This document shows, in pieces, positions 35,211 to 44,344 of a DNA stretch of 64,000 nucleotides (position 1 is its first letter; every line of letters starts with the position of its first letter). The notes under the pieces are model-generated. The model was given only the letters and a program-made list of their open reading frames with translations. It had not been told where the DNA came from and did not search any database. Position numbers and translations under genes: made by a program. Source of the DNA: Tetracentron sinense (Eukaryota; Streptophyta; Magnoliopsida; Trochodendrales; Trochodendraceae); NCBI GenBank assembly GCA_015143295.1, contig CM026566.1, positions 7,675,072-7,739,071 of the forward strand. The letters run 5' to 3'.

Positions 35211-35475
35211 ATAAGAACGCTAGTATGTCCGTCCATTCATAGTTCGGCTACTAGTAAAACTCATAAGAACGCTGGTATGTCCGTCCATTCATAGTTCGGG
35301 TACTAGTTAAAATATGTAATGCTAATATGTCCGTCCATTCATAGTTTGGGTATTAGTAGGGTATGTACGAAGCTAGTATGTCTGTCCATTCATAGTTCGG
35401 GTACTAGTTAAGTATATACAATGAAGAAAGCTATGCATGTCCGTCCATTTCATAGTTCGGGTGCTAGCCAAATGA
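35211..35475 (+). repeat. Five tandem repeats of about 55-60 bp with a hairpin
   Basis: Units contain GCTAGTATGTCCGTCCATTC, ATAGTTCGGGTACTAGT and a variable linker of CTCATAAG type. The arms CTAGTA and TACTAG can pair. Same LTR position as the repeats at 32121-32745 in the sister LTR, with unrelated unit sequence. Confidence 0.75.
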
Positions 35476-36791
35476 AATAAGTGAAGCTTGATTCTCATAA
35501 GGAACTCATAAGTCTCACCAGACGAATAAGACTAATAAGGAACTTTCAAGAATTCATAAGGTACTAATAAGCTAAGAATCTCATAAGCCACGCATAAGCT
35601 CTTAAGAACTCATAAGGTGATTCATATGGAACTCACAAGACATACAAGACTCATAAGATATTTGAAATACGTTTTGTGAAAGTACGAACTCAAAGTATGA
35701 TTTAAAGTATGCTTTTTAAGAATATGCAATTGTTATATTATTTTAAACTTCCGCACTTTGATTATGCCTATGGTCTGATGAACTGTACTCTATATGACAT
35801 GTTAATATTTTATAAAATTGTCAGTTAGTAGTTTGTATACGCTGAGTATTCAATGCTCAGCCGAACTGTTATGTCGGTAGGTTCCAGGTTGGACGATCGT
35901 GCTCCGCAACCGAGGGTCGAGCAGGAGTTCGCTTGGAATCATCATGTTGATGATAGGTGCCTAGACACGTGGCCTTATGGTTGAGGGAGAGCGAAATGTA
36001 TTTGGAGCTTCATTTTGGGGGTTTTGGATCGGACTTGAGTTGGTAACTCAAGGGATGGATTTTGTATAAAAGGTTTAGTTTTTCATTTAGTCCTAGTTGA
36101 CTCTTGTACATGGAACCTTATTATATAGAAGAATTTTTGGGTTCACTATTTTCTATGCCTTGTATGCTCTCTCTCACAGGATGGTAAGTAAGCCTTATGT
36201 GTTATACAGGATGGTATGACACGACGGTCATGAGCTAATGTATCCCTAACTCCTAGGGGGTATTTTGGGTCGTGACAAAATTGCTTCCGCTTTATTTTCA
36301 TTATTGTGTTGCTATGACTGTTGATTAGCATTTGGTACCCACTGAGTGTTTCAATACTCAGCCATACATTGGATGTCGACAGGTGTTAGTGAAGCAGCTG
36401 CTCCTTTTAACATATGTGCTCCCGGTCCATGGGAGGAAGAGGAGTACTTTGAGGAGGTCCCTGCGGAGGAGCCTCATGTAGAGGGCCATTATTAGGTAGT
36501 TGATTCTAAGTGTGGGTGAGCACGAGAAATTTTATACCTATGCATTTTGGCGGGCATGTCCGCACCTTCTTTTTATTGATTTCACTTTTGTACAGAACTC
36601 GAATTATATATATACATAGAGGGTTTTGTTAGACTTCTACTGTGCCATGTTAGTGTATGCTTCTGTTATTTTGTCCTCTATTTTATATGCTCCATGTCTT
36701 TTGAAGCATGGTTTGTCAAGCACGTCATGTAGGTCATGATAAGTCGTCCAAGATTCAGTCTAACTCCTAGGGTGGGTTTTGGGTCACGATA

Positions 36792-37770
36792 GAGACACTG
36801 GCTATGCTAGCAGCCAGATAGCCTGCTACTCCTCCTCCTCCTGCGGCACTCATAGCAGCTCCACAAAATAGAGTGCTAGCAGGGATATAGAGGCATTTCG
36901 GAGGATGAGACCTTCGGTATTTTATGGTAGCATTGATCCGTTAGTGACAGAGGCATGGATCAGGCAACTGGAGAAGCTGTTCTCCGTGTTGTTTCCCATT
37001 GAGGCATAGAGGGTCACCTGGGCTGCCTTATGCTAGAAAGTGAGGCCGACCATTGGTGGAGGTTCGCTGTTAGGACTCAGGATTTGAGCCGACTAGGTCA
37101 AGATTAGATTTGGGGAGAATTTCTTGACGTCTTCTACAAGAAGTGTTTCCCGGTAGGAATGAAAAAGCCGAAAGAAGTGGAATTTATTACCTTGGAGCAA
37201 GGTAATTTGACTATGGCCGCGTACGAGGCCAAGTTTTCAGAGTTGTCCAGATTCACTCCATATATGATAGCTATAGAGACTATGAAGGCCCAAAAGTTTG
37301 AGAAGGGGTTGAAGGCCTATATCAAGGATAAAGTCTCAATGTTTAGGCATGAGACCTATGCAAAGGTGGTGGACAAAGCCCAGTTGACTGAGTCGAATTC
37401 AGAGGAATTCTTCAGGAGAAGGGAGAGTGTTAGAGGCTAGTCTAGTAGCTCAGCTCCTCCTGAAAAGAGGGCTAGGACTGCTCCTTACCAGCCGTCAGGG
37501 CCAGCACAGTCGCAAAGGTCATACTCTACACCACAGGCTTATCGCTATCATGCTCCACAGGTTTCACGCCCGTCGATTATGTAGGCTCCTCGCCCCGCGC
37601 CATCTCAAGCCATGGGATATGTGTCTCCCTCAACCTCTACATTCTCTTATGAGGTTTGCGCTCTTTGTGGTAAAAGGCATTTGACCGAAGAGTGTTAGAA
37701 GATTTCTGGTGGATGTTTTCACTGTGGTGACTAGGGCACATGATTAGAGATTGTCCTCACTGACAGTTGC
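36792..37770 (+). pseudogene. Gypsy gag, continuation with zinc knuckle (broken)
   Basis: Continues the gag begun before 25378. The capsid part reads RPSVFYGSIDPLVTEAWIRQ then LEKLFSVLFPIEA, and from 37159 an open stretch contains LEQGNLTMAAYEAKFSELSR and FEKGLKAYIKDKV, typical of plant gypsy gag. A basic Pro/Gln/Ser-rich stretch follows, then a knuckle starting CFHCGD at 37714; a stop and frameshift split it before GHMIRDCP. TAG stops at several codons look like former Gln or Trp codons. The order after the 5' LTR and primer site confirms it. Confidence 0.82.
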
Positions 37771-38049
37771 CATCCCAGTCTCAGGGGAGCAGGCCCCCGA
37801 TTCGACAGCCTTCTCAGTAAGGCTCTTCACAGACATCAAAGCCCTCACAGTCTACACGACTGCCTCGCCAGGTAAAACAGGGCCGAGTCTTTGCCATAGA
37901 CAAATAGGATGCACAGGCATCTGACGATGTTGTGCAAGGTACACTAGGGTGCTAAAATTTTCAAGTTGGTGAATGCTTGCTATTATATGATATAGTTGCT
38001 TACCTATACAACATGTTACTTATACACTATGGATATTTTTGCTTGAAAT

Positions 38050-38432
38050 CTATTGATGTGAATTACTTAATTACACAGGTGTGTTATTAGTAAATGAATG
38101 TCTAGCTAGAGTGTTGATCGACACAGGATCCACTCATTCCTTTGTCTTACCTAGTTTTGTGAAGAGATTTTCATCCAGGTCGACTTCTGTTGGAGCATGA
38201 GTTATCCATTTCAACTCCGTTTGGCAAGTCGGTGGTTGCAGACCGAATATACAAGGATTGTATTATCCAAGTGGGGCAGAATGAGTTATTGGCCAACTTG
38301 ATTATCCTAGATTTCCAGGATTTCGACGTCATCCTAGGAGGGGATTGGCTTGCGGCACACCATGGGCACGTGGCTTGTTTCAAGAAGATGGTGAACTTTA
38401 GGCCGAAGGGTATAAAGTCATTTCATTTTTGA
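38050..38432 (+). pseudogene. Gypsy aspartic protease (broken)
   Basis: The active-site block LIDTGSTHSFV is encoded from about 38114, with Asp at 38120-38122. A frameshift near 38185 moves the reading to 38190-38432, which holds the flap-side and C-terminal part (FGKSVVADRIYKDC, DFDVILGGDWLAAHHGHV). Protease would cleave the Gag-Pol polyprotein. It lies between the zinc knuckle and the reverse transcriptase as expected. Confidence 0.82.
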
Positions 38433-39265
38433 GGGTTACAAAGGAGAGACATCACTCGTTTCGCAGCACTAAGCCTTTCAAACTCAGAGGCACGAGACTC
38501 CTCAACCATTCCGGTTGTGAGCAAGTACTTGGACGTGTTTCCCGAGGAATTGCTTGGATTGCCTCCAGATCGGGAGATCGAGTTCGCAATAGAGCTTGCT
38601 CTGGCACTGCTCCAATTTCTAGGGCTCCATACAGGATGGCCCCAATATAGCTTAAGGAGTTAAAGGAGCAGATTGAAGAGTTGCAACAACTTGGTTTCAT
38701 CCGACCAAGTGTGTCACTTTAGGGAGCTCTGGTACTCTTTGTGAAGAAGAAAGATGGGTCGATGAGGATGCGCATCGACTATAGCCCATTGAACAAGGTC
38801 ACGATCAAGAATCATTATCCTTTACCTTAGATACACGACTTGTTTAACCAATTGAAAGGAGCAAGATTTTTCTCCAAGATTGATCTTTAATCGGGTTATC
38901 ATCAGTTAAAGATCAAGGCCAAAGATGTTCCTAAGACTACTTTCAAGACTCGGTACGGGCACTATGAGTTCCTTGTCATGCCTTTCAGGTTGACGAATAC
39001 ACCTGCGGCATTCATGGATTTAATGAACCGGGTGTTCAGAACTTGTCTAGATCGATGTGTCATTGTGTTCATTGATGACATCTTGGTGTACTCCCAGACA
39101 CGGGAGGATCATGATCGAGACCTTCACCTTACTCTTGAGACACTTCGAGAGCATAGACGGTATACCAAGTTGAATAAGTGCAAATTTTGGTAGGAGAAAG
39201 TGACGCTCCTTGGTCACGTGGTATCAGCCGAAGGTATTTCAGTGGATCAAGCAAAGATAGAAGTT
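38433..39265 (+). pseudogene. Gypsy reverse transcriptase, N-terminal two-thirds (broken, truncated)
   Basis: Blocks in order: EYLDVFPEELLGLPPDREIE (about 38525), PYRMAPI then [22 protein letters not shown] (38730 on), KARFFSKIDL-like segment followed by TAA, and an open piece 38978-39193 with [19 protein letters not shown] and the catalytic FIDD at 39068-39079. It then reads LLGHVVSAEGISVDQAKIE and ends near 39265, where the sequence changes to a copia integrase fragment. RNase H and integrase are missing. At least six in-frame stops are visible. Confidence 0.88.
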
Positions 39266-39454
39266 GCGGAGATCAGCTTGCTTGTTCTTGGCATAGTCCA
39301 AGGATTAGTTATAGCTATATAGCTATTAAATAGGGTACCTTCTAAATCTATTTCCAAAACTCCATTTGAGCTATAAAATGGGCGAAAGTCTAGTTGAAAG
39401 CATGTCAGGATATGGGGTTTATTAGTTTTTAGGTTTCTACCTAAAGCCTCCATC
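39266..39454 (+). pseudogene. Copia integrase fragment fused to gypsy sequence
   Basis: From about 39325 the plus strand reads LLNRVPSKSISKTPFEL then stop, NGRKSS, stop, KHVRIWG, which is the copia integrase C-terminal segment (compare the intact form at 47704-48285). About 60 bases between 39266 and 39325 are unassigned. Both in-frame stops replace Trp or Leu codons. It is only about 100 recognisable bases, and how it came to abut the gypsy reverse transcriptase is not clear. Confidence 0.65.
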
Positions 39455-41213
39455 TTGATTTTGATGATAACACAATAATGAAAGGATATTTGTGTTACTA
39501 ATGTGTCTATGAGTTTAAGTGAACTTCAGTTAACCTAGAGCATTAGCAATTCATTCAAAAGAAAAAGCATGAAAAGACCATCTATGAAGAAGATTCATCA
39601 AGCAAGTCAAAACCAAGCCATTGGATCACTTTGAAGTCAAATTAAAGATCTTCTAGATCTCAAGCCATAGTCCAAGTTGGATTAAAGAAGAAAGAAGATC
39701 ATGAAGCTTAAAGTCAAATCAAGTTCAAGGTCAAGAATGAAGACTCAAGAAGGTTTAATAGTTTATGTTTATTGAGTCTATAGTGACTTTTGTAAGAAGT
39801 CCTCATAGTTGGTCAAGTTGAATGCTCAAAATACTTAGATTGACTAAAGACTCCTTAAGACCCATTATGATATCAATCTAAGGACCTAAACATGATAATT
39901 TTCTGGTGAAATTTGGTCATTTGGACGACTAAAAGGTTCACTCGGTCAACCGAATCAAGAATCCCAAAATCTATCTGGCCATGTGTTCCAAAAAACCAGT
40001 CAACTTCGGGACCCATTTTGACCAAGAATAAAGCCAAATTAGGATTTGATCATTAGAGACAAAACTGTTCCCATTTGCATTTTAAGTAGAATTGGAATTT
40101 GAATCACCTAATTTCATTAAGCCAATGAAAGGTTATGGTCAAAATACAGAAGGAGTCAAAACGGTGCACCATTCAGTCGACTAAATGGACCAGTCGACAT
40201 TGGGACCCACTTAGACTAAAAATAAAGTAGAATTAAGATTTTTATATTAGACATAAAATTGTTCCTCTTTGAATTTTGAGTCTACTGGAAATTGAATCAC
40301 CTAATTTCGATAAGCCAATCAAAAGTTATGATCGAAACACCGAGAGGAAAAAATGGAGCATCCGGATGACCCAAGAAATGGAATCACCATTGGGACGTCC
40401 GAATGAACCATTTGGACGACCGAATGGCTCAGGACAAAGCATTTTTGACTCTATAACGGCTAGTTTTCAACGGCTCCTTTTGTACTAAATGCTACTCCAA
40501 CAGCCATGAAACTTCTTAGGCTATAAAATGAAATAATTTATGAACAAAATAAGAACTCCAATCAATCTAGATCATTCAATCATTCACTTCAAGCTTAGAT
40601 TTCTAAATATATCAAAGTTGAACCAAGAATCCCCAAATCTCAGTTCTTGAGCTATTCAACTCCTATCTTTGGAAGATCTTCAAGTGAGCTAAGAGAGACT
40701 AATCAGCTCGAGTAAGGAGCCTCTAAAGTCTGTAAAACCACTTGTTTAAGTGTGTTCAAATCAAGAGGTCCTAGGGACTCTTGTCCGTGAAGCCGAAGAG
40801 CTTTGTAAAGGCTTGATCTCGCCGGTGAAGAAGATTGTAAAGTTCTGGCCTCTACCCGGAAAGGGGGCTAAGTCTAAGAAGGATTGTTCCTTAGCAAGGT
40901 TAGGACTCGCCTGCAAGAAGTCTATGCAATTTGGGAATAAAATCGTGGGAATCCTTGAAGCAGGAAGCGGAAAGACGGGGATGTAGACAAGTTGTCAAAC
41001 CTCCTGAACAAATCCTTAGTGTCTATGTGTTTGAATCTCTCTAACTCTATCTCTTACTTTATTGCGTTGAATGCTTGAGTAGAATTGCATAGTCTCTTTT
41101 TCTCTTTAACTTACTTAAGTTGAAATTCCTCTTAGGGAAGTAGAATAAATTTTAAATTTGCCATTGACCCTAATCAACCCCCCTCCCCCTCTAGGGTCAA
41201 TACTTGGGCAACA
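39455..41213 (+). mobile_element. SIRE-like copia 5' LTR
   Basis: The 3' end is firm (…GGGCAACA at 41213, followed by the primer site). The 5' end is approximate, near TTGATTTTGATGATAACAC. Two tandem copies of a pre-promoter module lie at about 40030-40160 and 40200-40345, with near-palindromes between and after them. A TATA-like CTATAAAATG is near 40520. The part from 40589 on is repeated as the truncated 3' LTR at 43738-44344. The small frames at 40276-40488 and 40750-40986 are not genes. Confidence 0.8.
39920..40424. promoter_or_regulatory. Three pairs of near-palindromes in the copia LTR
   Basis: Centres near 39926.5 and 39947.5 (21 bp apart, TTTGGACGACTAAA and CTCGGTCAACCGAA), near 40178.5 and 40195.5 (17 bp, both with GTCGAC), and near 40396.5 and 40417.5 (21 bp, TTGGGACGTCCGAA and TTTGGACGACCGAA). 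A weaker site is near 40367. The last pair lies about 100 bp before the TATA-like box. Confidence 0.55.
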
Positions 41214-41215
41214 AT

Positions 41216-41227
41216 TGGTATCAGAGC
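41216..41227 (+). other. Primer binding site, exact initiator methionine tRNA type
   Basis: TGGTATCAGAGC starts two bases after the LTR end. It fixes the 5' LTR border and the plus orientation of this element. Confidence 0.9.
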
Positions 41228-41289
41228 CTAGGTCTCTGTTTTTATAGAAGATTTAACCATCTTAGAGAAAAGATTTTTAATTGGCAAAA

Positions 41290-41718
41290 ATGGAAAATAC
41301 TTATGCTTCTACCATAAGAGAAGGCCAATTCACTCTCAGACCTCTTTTGTTTAAAGGTCAAAATTATAATTATTGGAAAGTAAGAATGATGTATTTCATT
41401 CAAGCTTTAGATTATAAGTGTTGGCAAGTAATTGTTAATGGTCCCCACATCCCTACTAAAAATGTAAATGGTATTGATATACCAAAAGATGAGGATGAAT
41501 GGGCACAAGCCGACATCAAGTTTGTTCAACTTAATGCCAAAGCAATAAGGTATTTATATTGTGCATTAAGCTCACAAGAATTCAATAGAATCTCGGCTTG
41601 TGATTTGGCTAAAGAAATTTGGGATAAAATCCAAATTACTTATGACAGAACCAATGAAGTAAAAGAAGAGAAAATTAATATCTTGGTTCACAAATATGAA
41701 AATTTTAAAATGGTATAA
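41290..41718 (+). pseudogene. SIRE-like copia gag, N-terminal part
   Basis: The first ATG after the primer site is at 41290 and gives MENTYASTIREGQFTLRPLL, the usual SIRE/Maximus gag start. It continues with FKGQNYNYWKVRMMYFIQA, ALSSQEFNRISACDLAKEIW and KEEKINILVHKYENFKMV, the UBN2-type capsid region. A TAA at 41716-41718 ends the frame. The family's sequence goes on (ISIMFSRFTNILNELKSLGK) in the same frame just after it, so the stop is a lesion. Gag would assemble the particle that packages the RNA. Confidence 0.85.
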
Positions 41719-42775
41719 AATGAACCCATTTCAATTATGTTTTCTAGATTCACTAACATTTTAAATGAGCTAAAATCTCTTGGAAAGATTTTCCCTAATA
41801 CAGAAATTGTAAGGAAGATCCTCCTTCAAAGGAATGGGCACCAAAGGTGACAGCCATCCAAGAAGCAAATGATTTGACAAATTACCCATGGATGAGCTAC
41901 TCGGATCTTTAATGACCCATGAGGTAATCATGAGGAATCAAGATATCTAAGAAGAAGAGCCTACACCAAAATGGGGTCATGCTTTGTAGTCTTCACAAAT
42001 AAGCTCAAGTGAAGAGGAAAGTGAAGAAGAGGAGATTGAGAAGATGGCATGGAAATTCCAAAAGTTTTTGAAGCACAAGAAATATCTTAAGAAGAGAGGT
42101 TTCAAAAAGGAATTCACCAAGGAATACATCAATATCAAATCAAGCGAGGAAGAAGACATCATATACTACAAGTGTAAAAAGCCTGGACATATCAAGCTGG
42201 ATTATCCCAAACTCAAGAAGAGTCATAACTACAAAAAGGCAATGAAGGCTACAACATGGGATGATTCCGATTCAAGTGAATCAAATTCTAGCTCAAGTGA
42301 TGAGGAGCGAGCCAACCTTTTCTTAAAGGCTTATGGAGATGAAAATGAGTTAATTTCTTCCGATAATGAATCTTTATCTTTCGAAGGATTACAAGAAGCT
42401 TATGATGAACTATTTTGTGAATTCAAAACATTAGCTTCAAAGAATAAAAAGCTCAAGAAAGAAGTTTATTCTCTCTCAAATCAAAATGAATATTTGAAAA
42501 ATGAAAATAGAATTTTGAAAGAAGAAAATGAAAAAATGAAAGAAAAAGAAGTTATTTCTTTGCCTATAGTATCAACTCTTGCATGCAATGAATATGATAA
42601 ATTAATTGCAAAAGTTGATGACTTAACCAACATTATAACTAAATTTACAAATGGTAAAAAGACGCTAGACACAATGCTTGGTAATCAAAAATGCATATTT
42701 GATAAAGCCGGATTAGGCTACAACTTGAAAATTAAGCAAAAAGATTATAAAAACTTTTTTACCTCTTGTACTTAA
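41719..42775 (+). pseudogene. SIRE-like copia gag, C-terminal part with broken zinc knuckle
   Basis: After stops and frameshifts between 41719 and 42043 a long frame runs to 42773-42775. It has a basic stretch (FLKHKKYLKKRGFKKEF), a knuckle reading YYKCKKPGHIKLDYP, an acidic Ser-rich region (SDSSESNSSSSDEE) and a predicted coiled coil (KKLKKEVYSLSNQNEYLKNE and following). The knuckle has lost the first and last Cys of CX2CX4HX4C, both now Tyr, each one G-to-A change. The frame's apparent start at 42044 is internal. Confidence 0.85.
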
Positions 42776-43737
42776 AGAAATATCTATACTCTTATTGGTA
42801 ATAAAAGAATTAGGCAAGTTTGAGTTCCTAAAGGTACTTCCTCTCCCAAAACTAATGTTGTTGGACCCAAAATGGTTTGGGTGCCAAAGAGTGCTACCTA
42901 AACTTGTGGAGTAGGATACCGAAGTCAAGTTTCTTTAAATTGAAAATCTTGAAAACAAACTTGATTAATGATGCTTAATATGTTTGAAATACGTTTTAAT
43001 GTTTTGGTATGCTATGATGTTATGATATTGGTATTATGAGTCTTGAAACATGTTTTGATGATATGATAAAGGAAATGCTTGAATAATTGGTATGAGCTTA
43101 TACTATGTATTGAATGATGATATGCTTACATGTTGTGGAAACATGAATGTTTTGATTAAATGCTTGAAACATGTATGATGCAATGACATGATTTCATGTT
43201 ATGCTTGATGCTATGACTTGTTTGAAATATATATGATATAATTATTTGAATTTGAATGTGATATGATGAATGCTTGATGCATTGAAAATATTTTGAATGA
43301 TGAATGATTGCTATGAATCACTGCACAATGTTCAACTAAGTGGTACCGTAAGTCTTTGGTATCCGCACTGGCTATTACAGAGCAACTACCTCAAAAGCTC
43401 AGGAATTAGAATATTTTTTTTATCACTATGAAATGATTTTTTATGATTTACAGTGGTATGATTTGTTTGACACTATTATATATGTTTGGTATCATGTAAT
43501 GCTTTGTCTTGCTTTTTGATGATGGCAAAGGGAGAAATGTGATAATGGAATGTTAAATCCCAAACCCTAATGATAAACAATATCATGTATGATTATTAGT
43601 AATTTGGTTCAATTGGTATAAAGAGCTTAAAAGAAAATTTAAAATTGGTTTCAATTGTTAGAATTTTGTATAATGAATGGTTAATCTAAAATATCCAATG
43701 AACTAAAACGTTTATCTCTATGCATATGTTTAGGGGG
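42776..43737 (+). mobile_element. SIRE-like spacer and 3' non-coding region; pol deleted
   Basis: Degenerate coding traces of the gag/pol spacer (VWVPKGTSSPKTNVVGPK, with the beginning in another frame) end near 42900. The rest is AT-rich and ends with TTTAGGGGGAGC, a polypurine tract, at about 43729-43740. No protease, integrase, reverse transcriptase or RNase H motif is present, so about 4 kb of pol is missing. No other gene is visible. Confidence 0.7.
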
Positions 43738-44344
43738 AGCTAAGATTTCTAAATATATCAAAGTTGAACCAAGAATCTCCAAATCCCAGTTCTTAAGCTA
43801 TTCAACTCCAATCATTGGGAGATCTTCAAGTGAGCTAAGAGGGACTAATCAGCTCATGTAAGGAGCCTCTGAAGTCTGTAAAACCACTTGTCTAAGTGTG
43901 TTCAAATCAAGAGGTCCAAGTGACTCTTATCCGTGAAGTCGGAGAGCTTTGTAAAGGCTTGATCTCTCCGATGAAGAAGATTGTAAAGGTCTGGCCTCTA
44001 CCCCGAAAGGAGGCTAAGTCTAAGGAGGATGGTTCCTTAGCAAGGTTAGGACTCGCCTACAAGAAGTCTATGCAATTTGAGAATTAAGTCGTGGGAATCC
44101 TTGAAGCGGGAAGTTGAAAGGCGAGGACGTAGACAAGTTGTCGAACCTCGTGAACAAATCCTTAGTGTCTATGTGTTTGCATCTCTCTTACTTTATTGCT
44201 TTGAATGCTTGAGTAGAAATGCATAGTCTCTATTTCTCTTTAAATTGCTTAAGTTGAAATTCCGCTTAGGGAAGTAGAATAAATTTTAAATTTGCCATAG
44301 ACCCTAATCACCCCCCCCCCTCTAGGGTCAATACTTTGGCAACA
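43738..44344 (+). mobile_element. SIRE-like copia 3' LTR, 5'-truncated
   Basis: Aligns with 40589-41213 of the 5' LTR with scattered substitutions and ends CTTTGGCAACA. The first 1.1 kb of the LTR, including the promoter region, is absent: the polypurine tract is joined directly to GCTAAGATTTCT, matching GCTTAGATTTCT of the 5' LTR, which suggests a deletion at a short shared sequence. The frame at 43896-44087 is the LTR counterpart of 40750-40986. Confidence 0.82.

Larger units (their letters stand above)
30087..36277 (+). mobile_element. Gypsy solo LTR, nested, itself split by another LTR
   Basis: Segments 30087-30266 and 33350-36277, about 3.1 kb. Starts TGTAGAACCCTGGAATCCGAG, ends GGTCGTGACA. 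The flanks GAACT (30082-30086) and AAATT (36278-36282) match at three of five bases, both differences being transitions, so they are probably a decayed duplication. It has the pre-promoter module (33880-33955), one clear palindrome TTCGTCGACGAA (34006-34017), TATA box TATAAATAG (34124-34132), donor-like AAAAG|GTAGAA (about 34480), repeats (35211-35475), stem-loop (35835-35866) and acceptor-like CTCACAG|GATGG (36179/36180), which is followed by a second copy ending ATACAG|GATGG near 36210. Confidence 0.85.
25378..36791 (+). mobile_element. Gypsy solo LTR, itself split by three further LTRs
   Basis: Outer LTR of the nest. Segments are 25378-26710, 29671-30086 and 36278-36791, about 2.25 kb in all. 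It starts TGTAGCATCCTGG and ends GGGTCACGATA (terminal CA changed to TA). Perfect GAGAC duplications at 25373-25377 and 36792-36796 prove insertion into gag. It has a palindrome array (25623-25777), TATA box TATATAAG (25854-25861), donor-like AAG|GTCAGT (intron would start 26075) and the stem-loop at 36335-36367. Repeats of AAAGAGGGGGTTTACAC near 26690 and 29700-29770 were split by the LTR at 26711. Confidence 0.9.
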
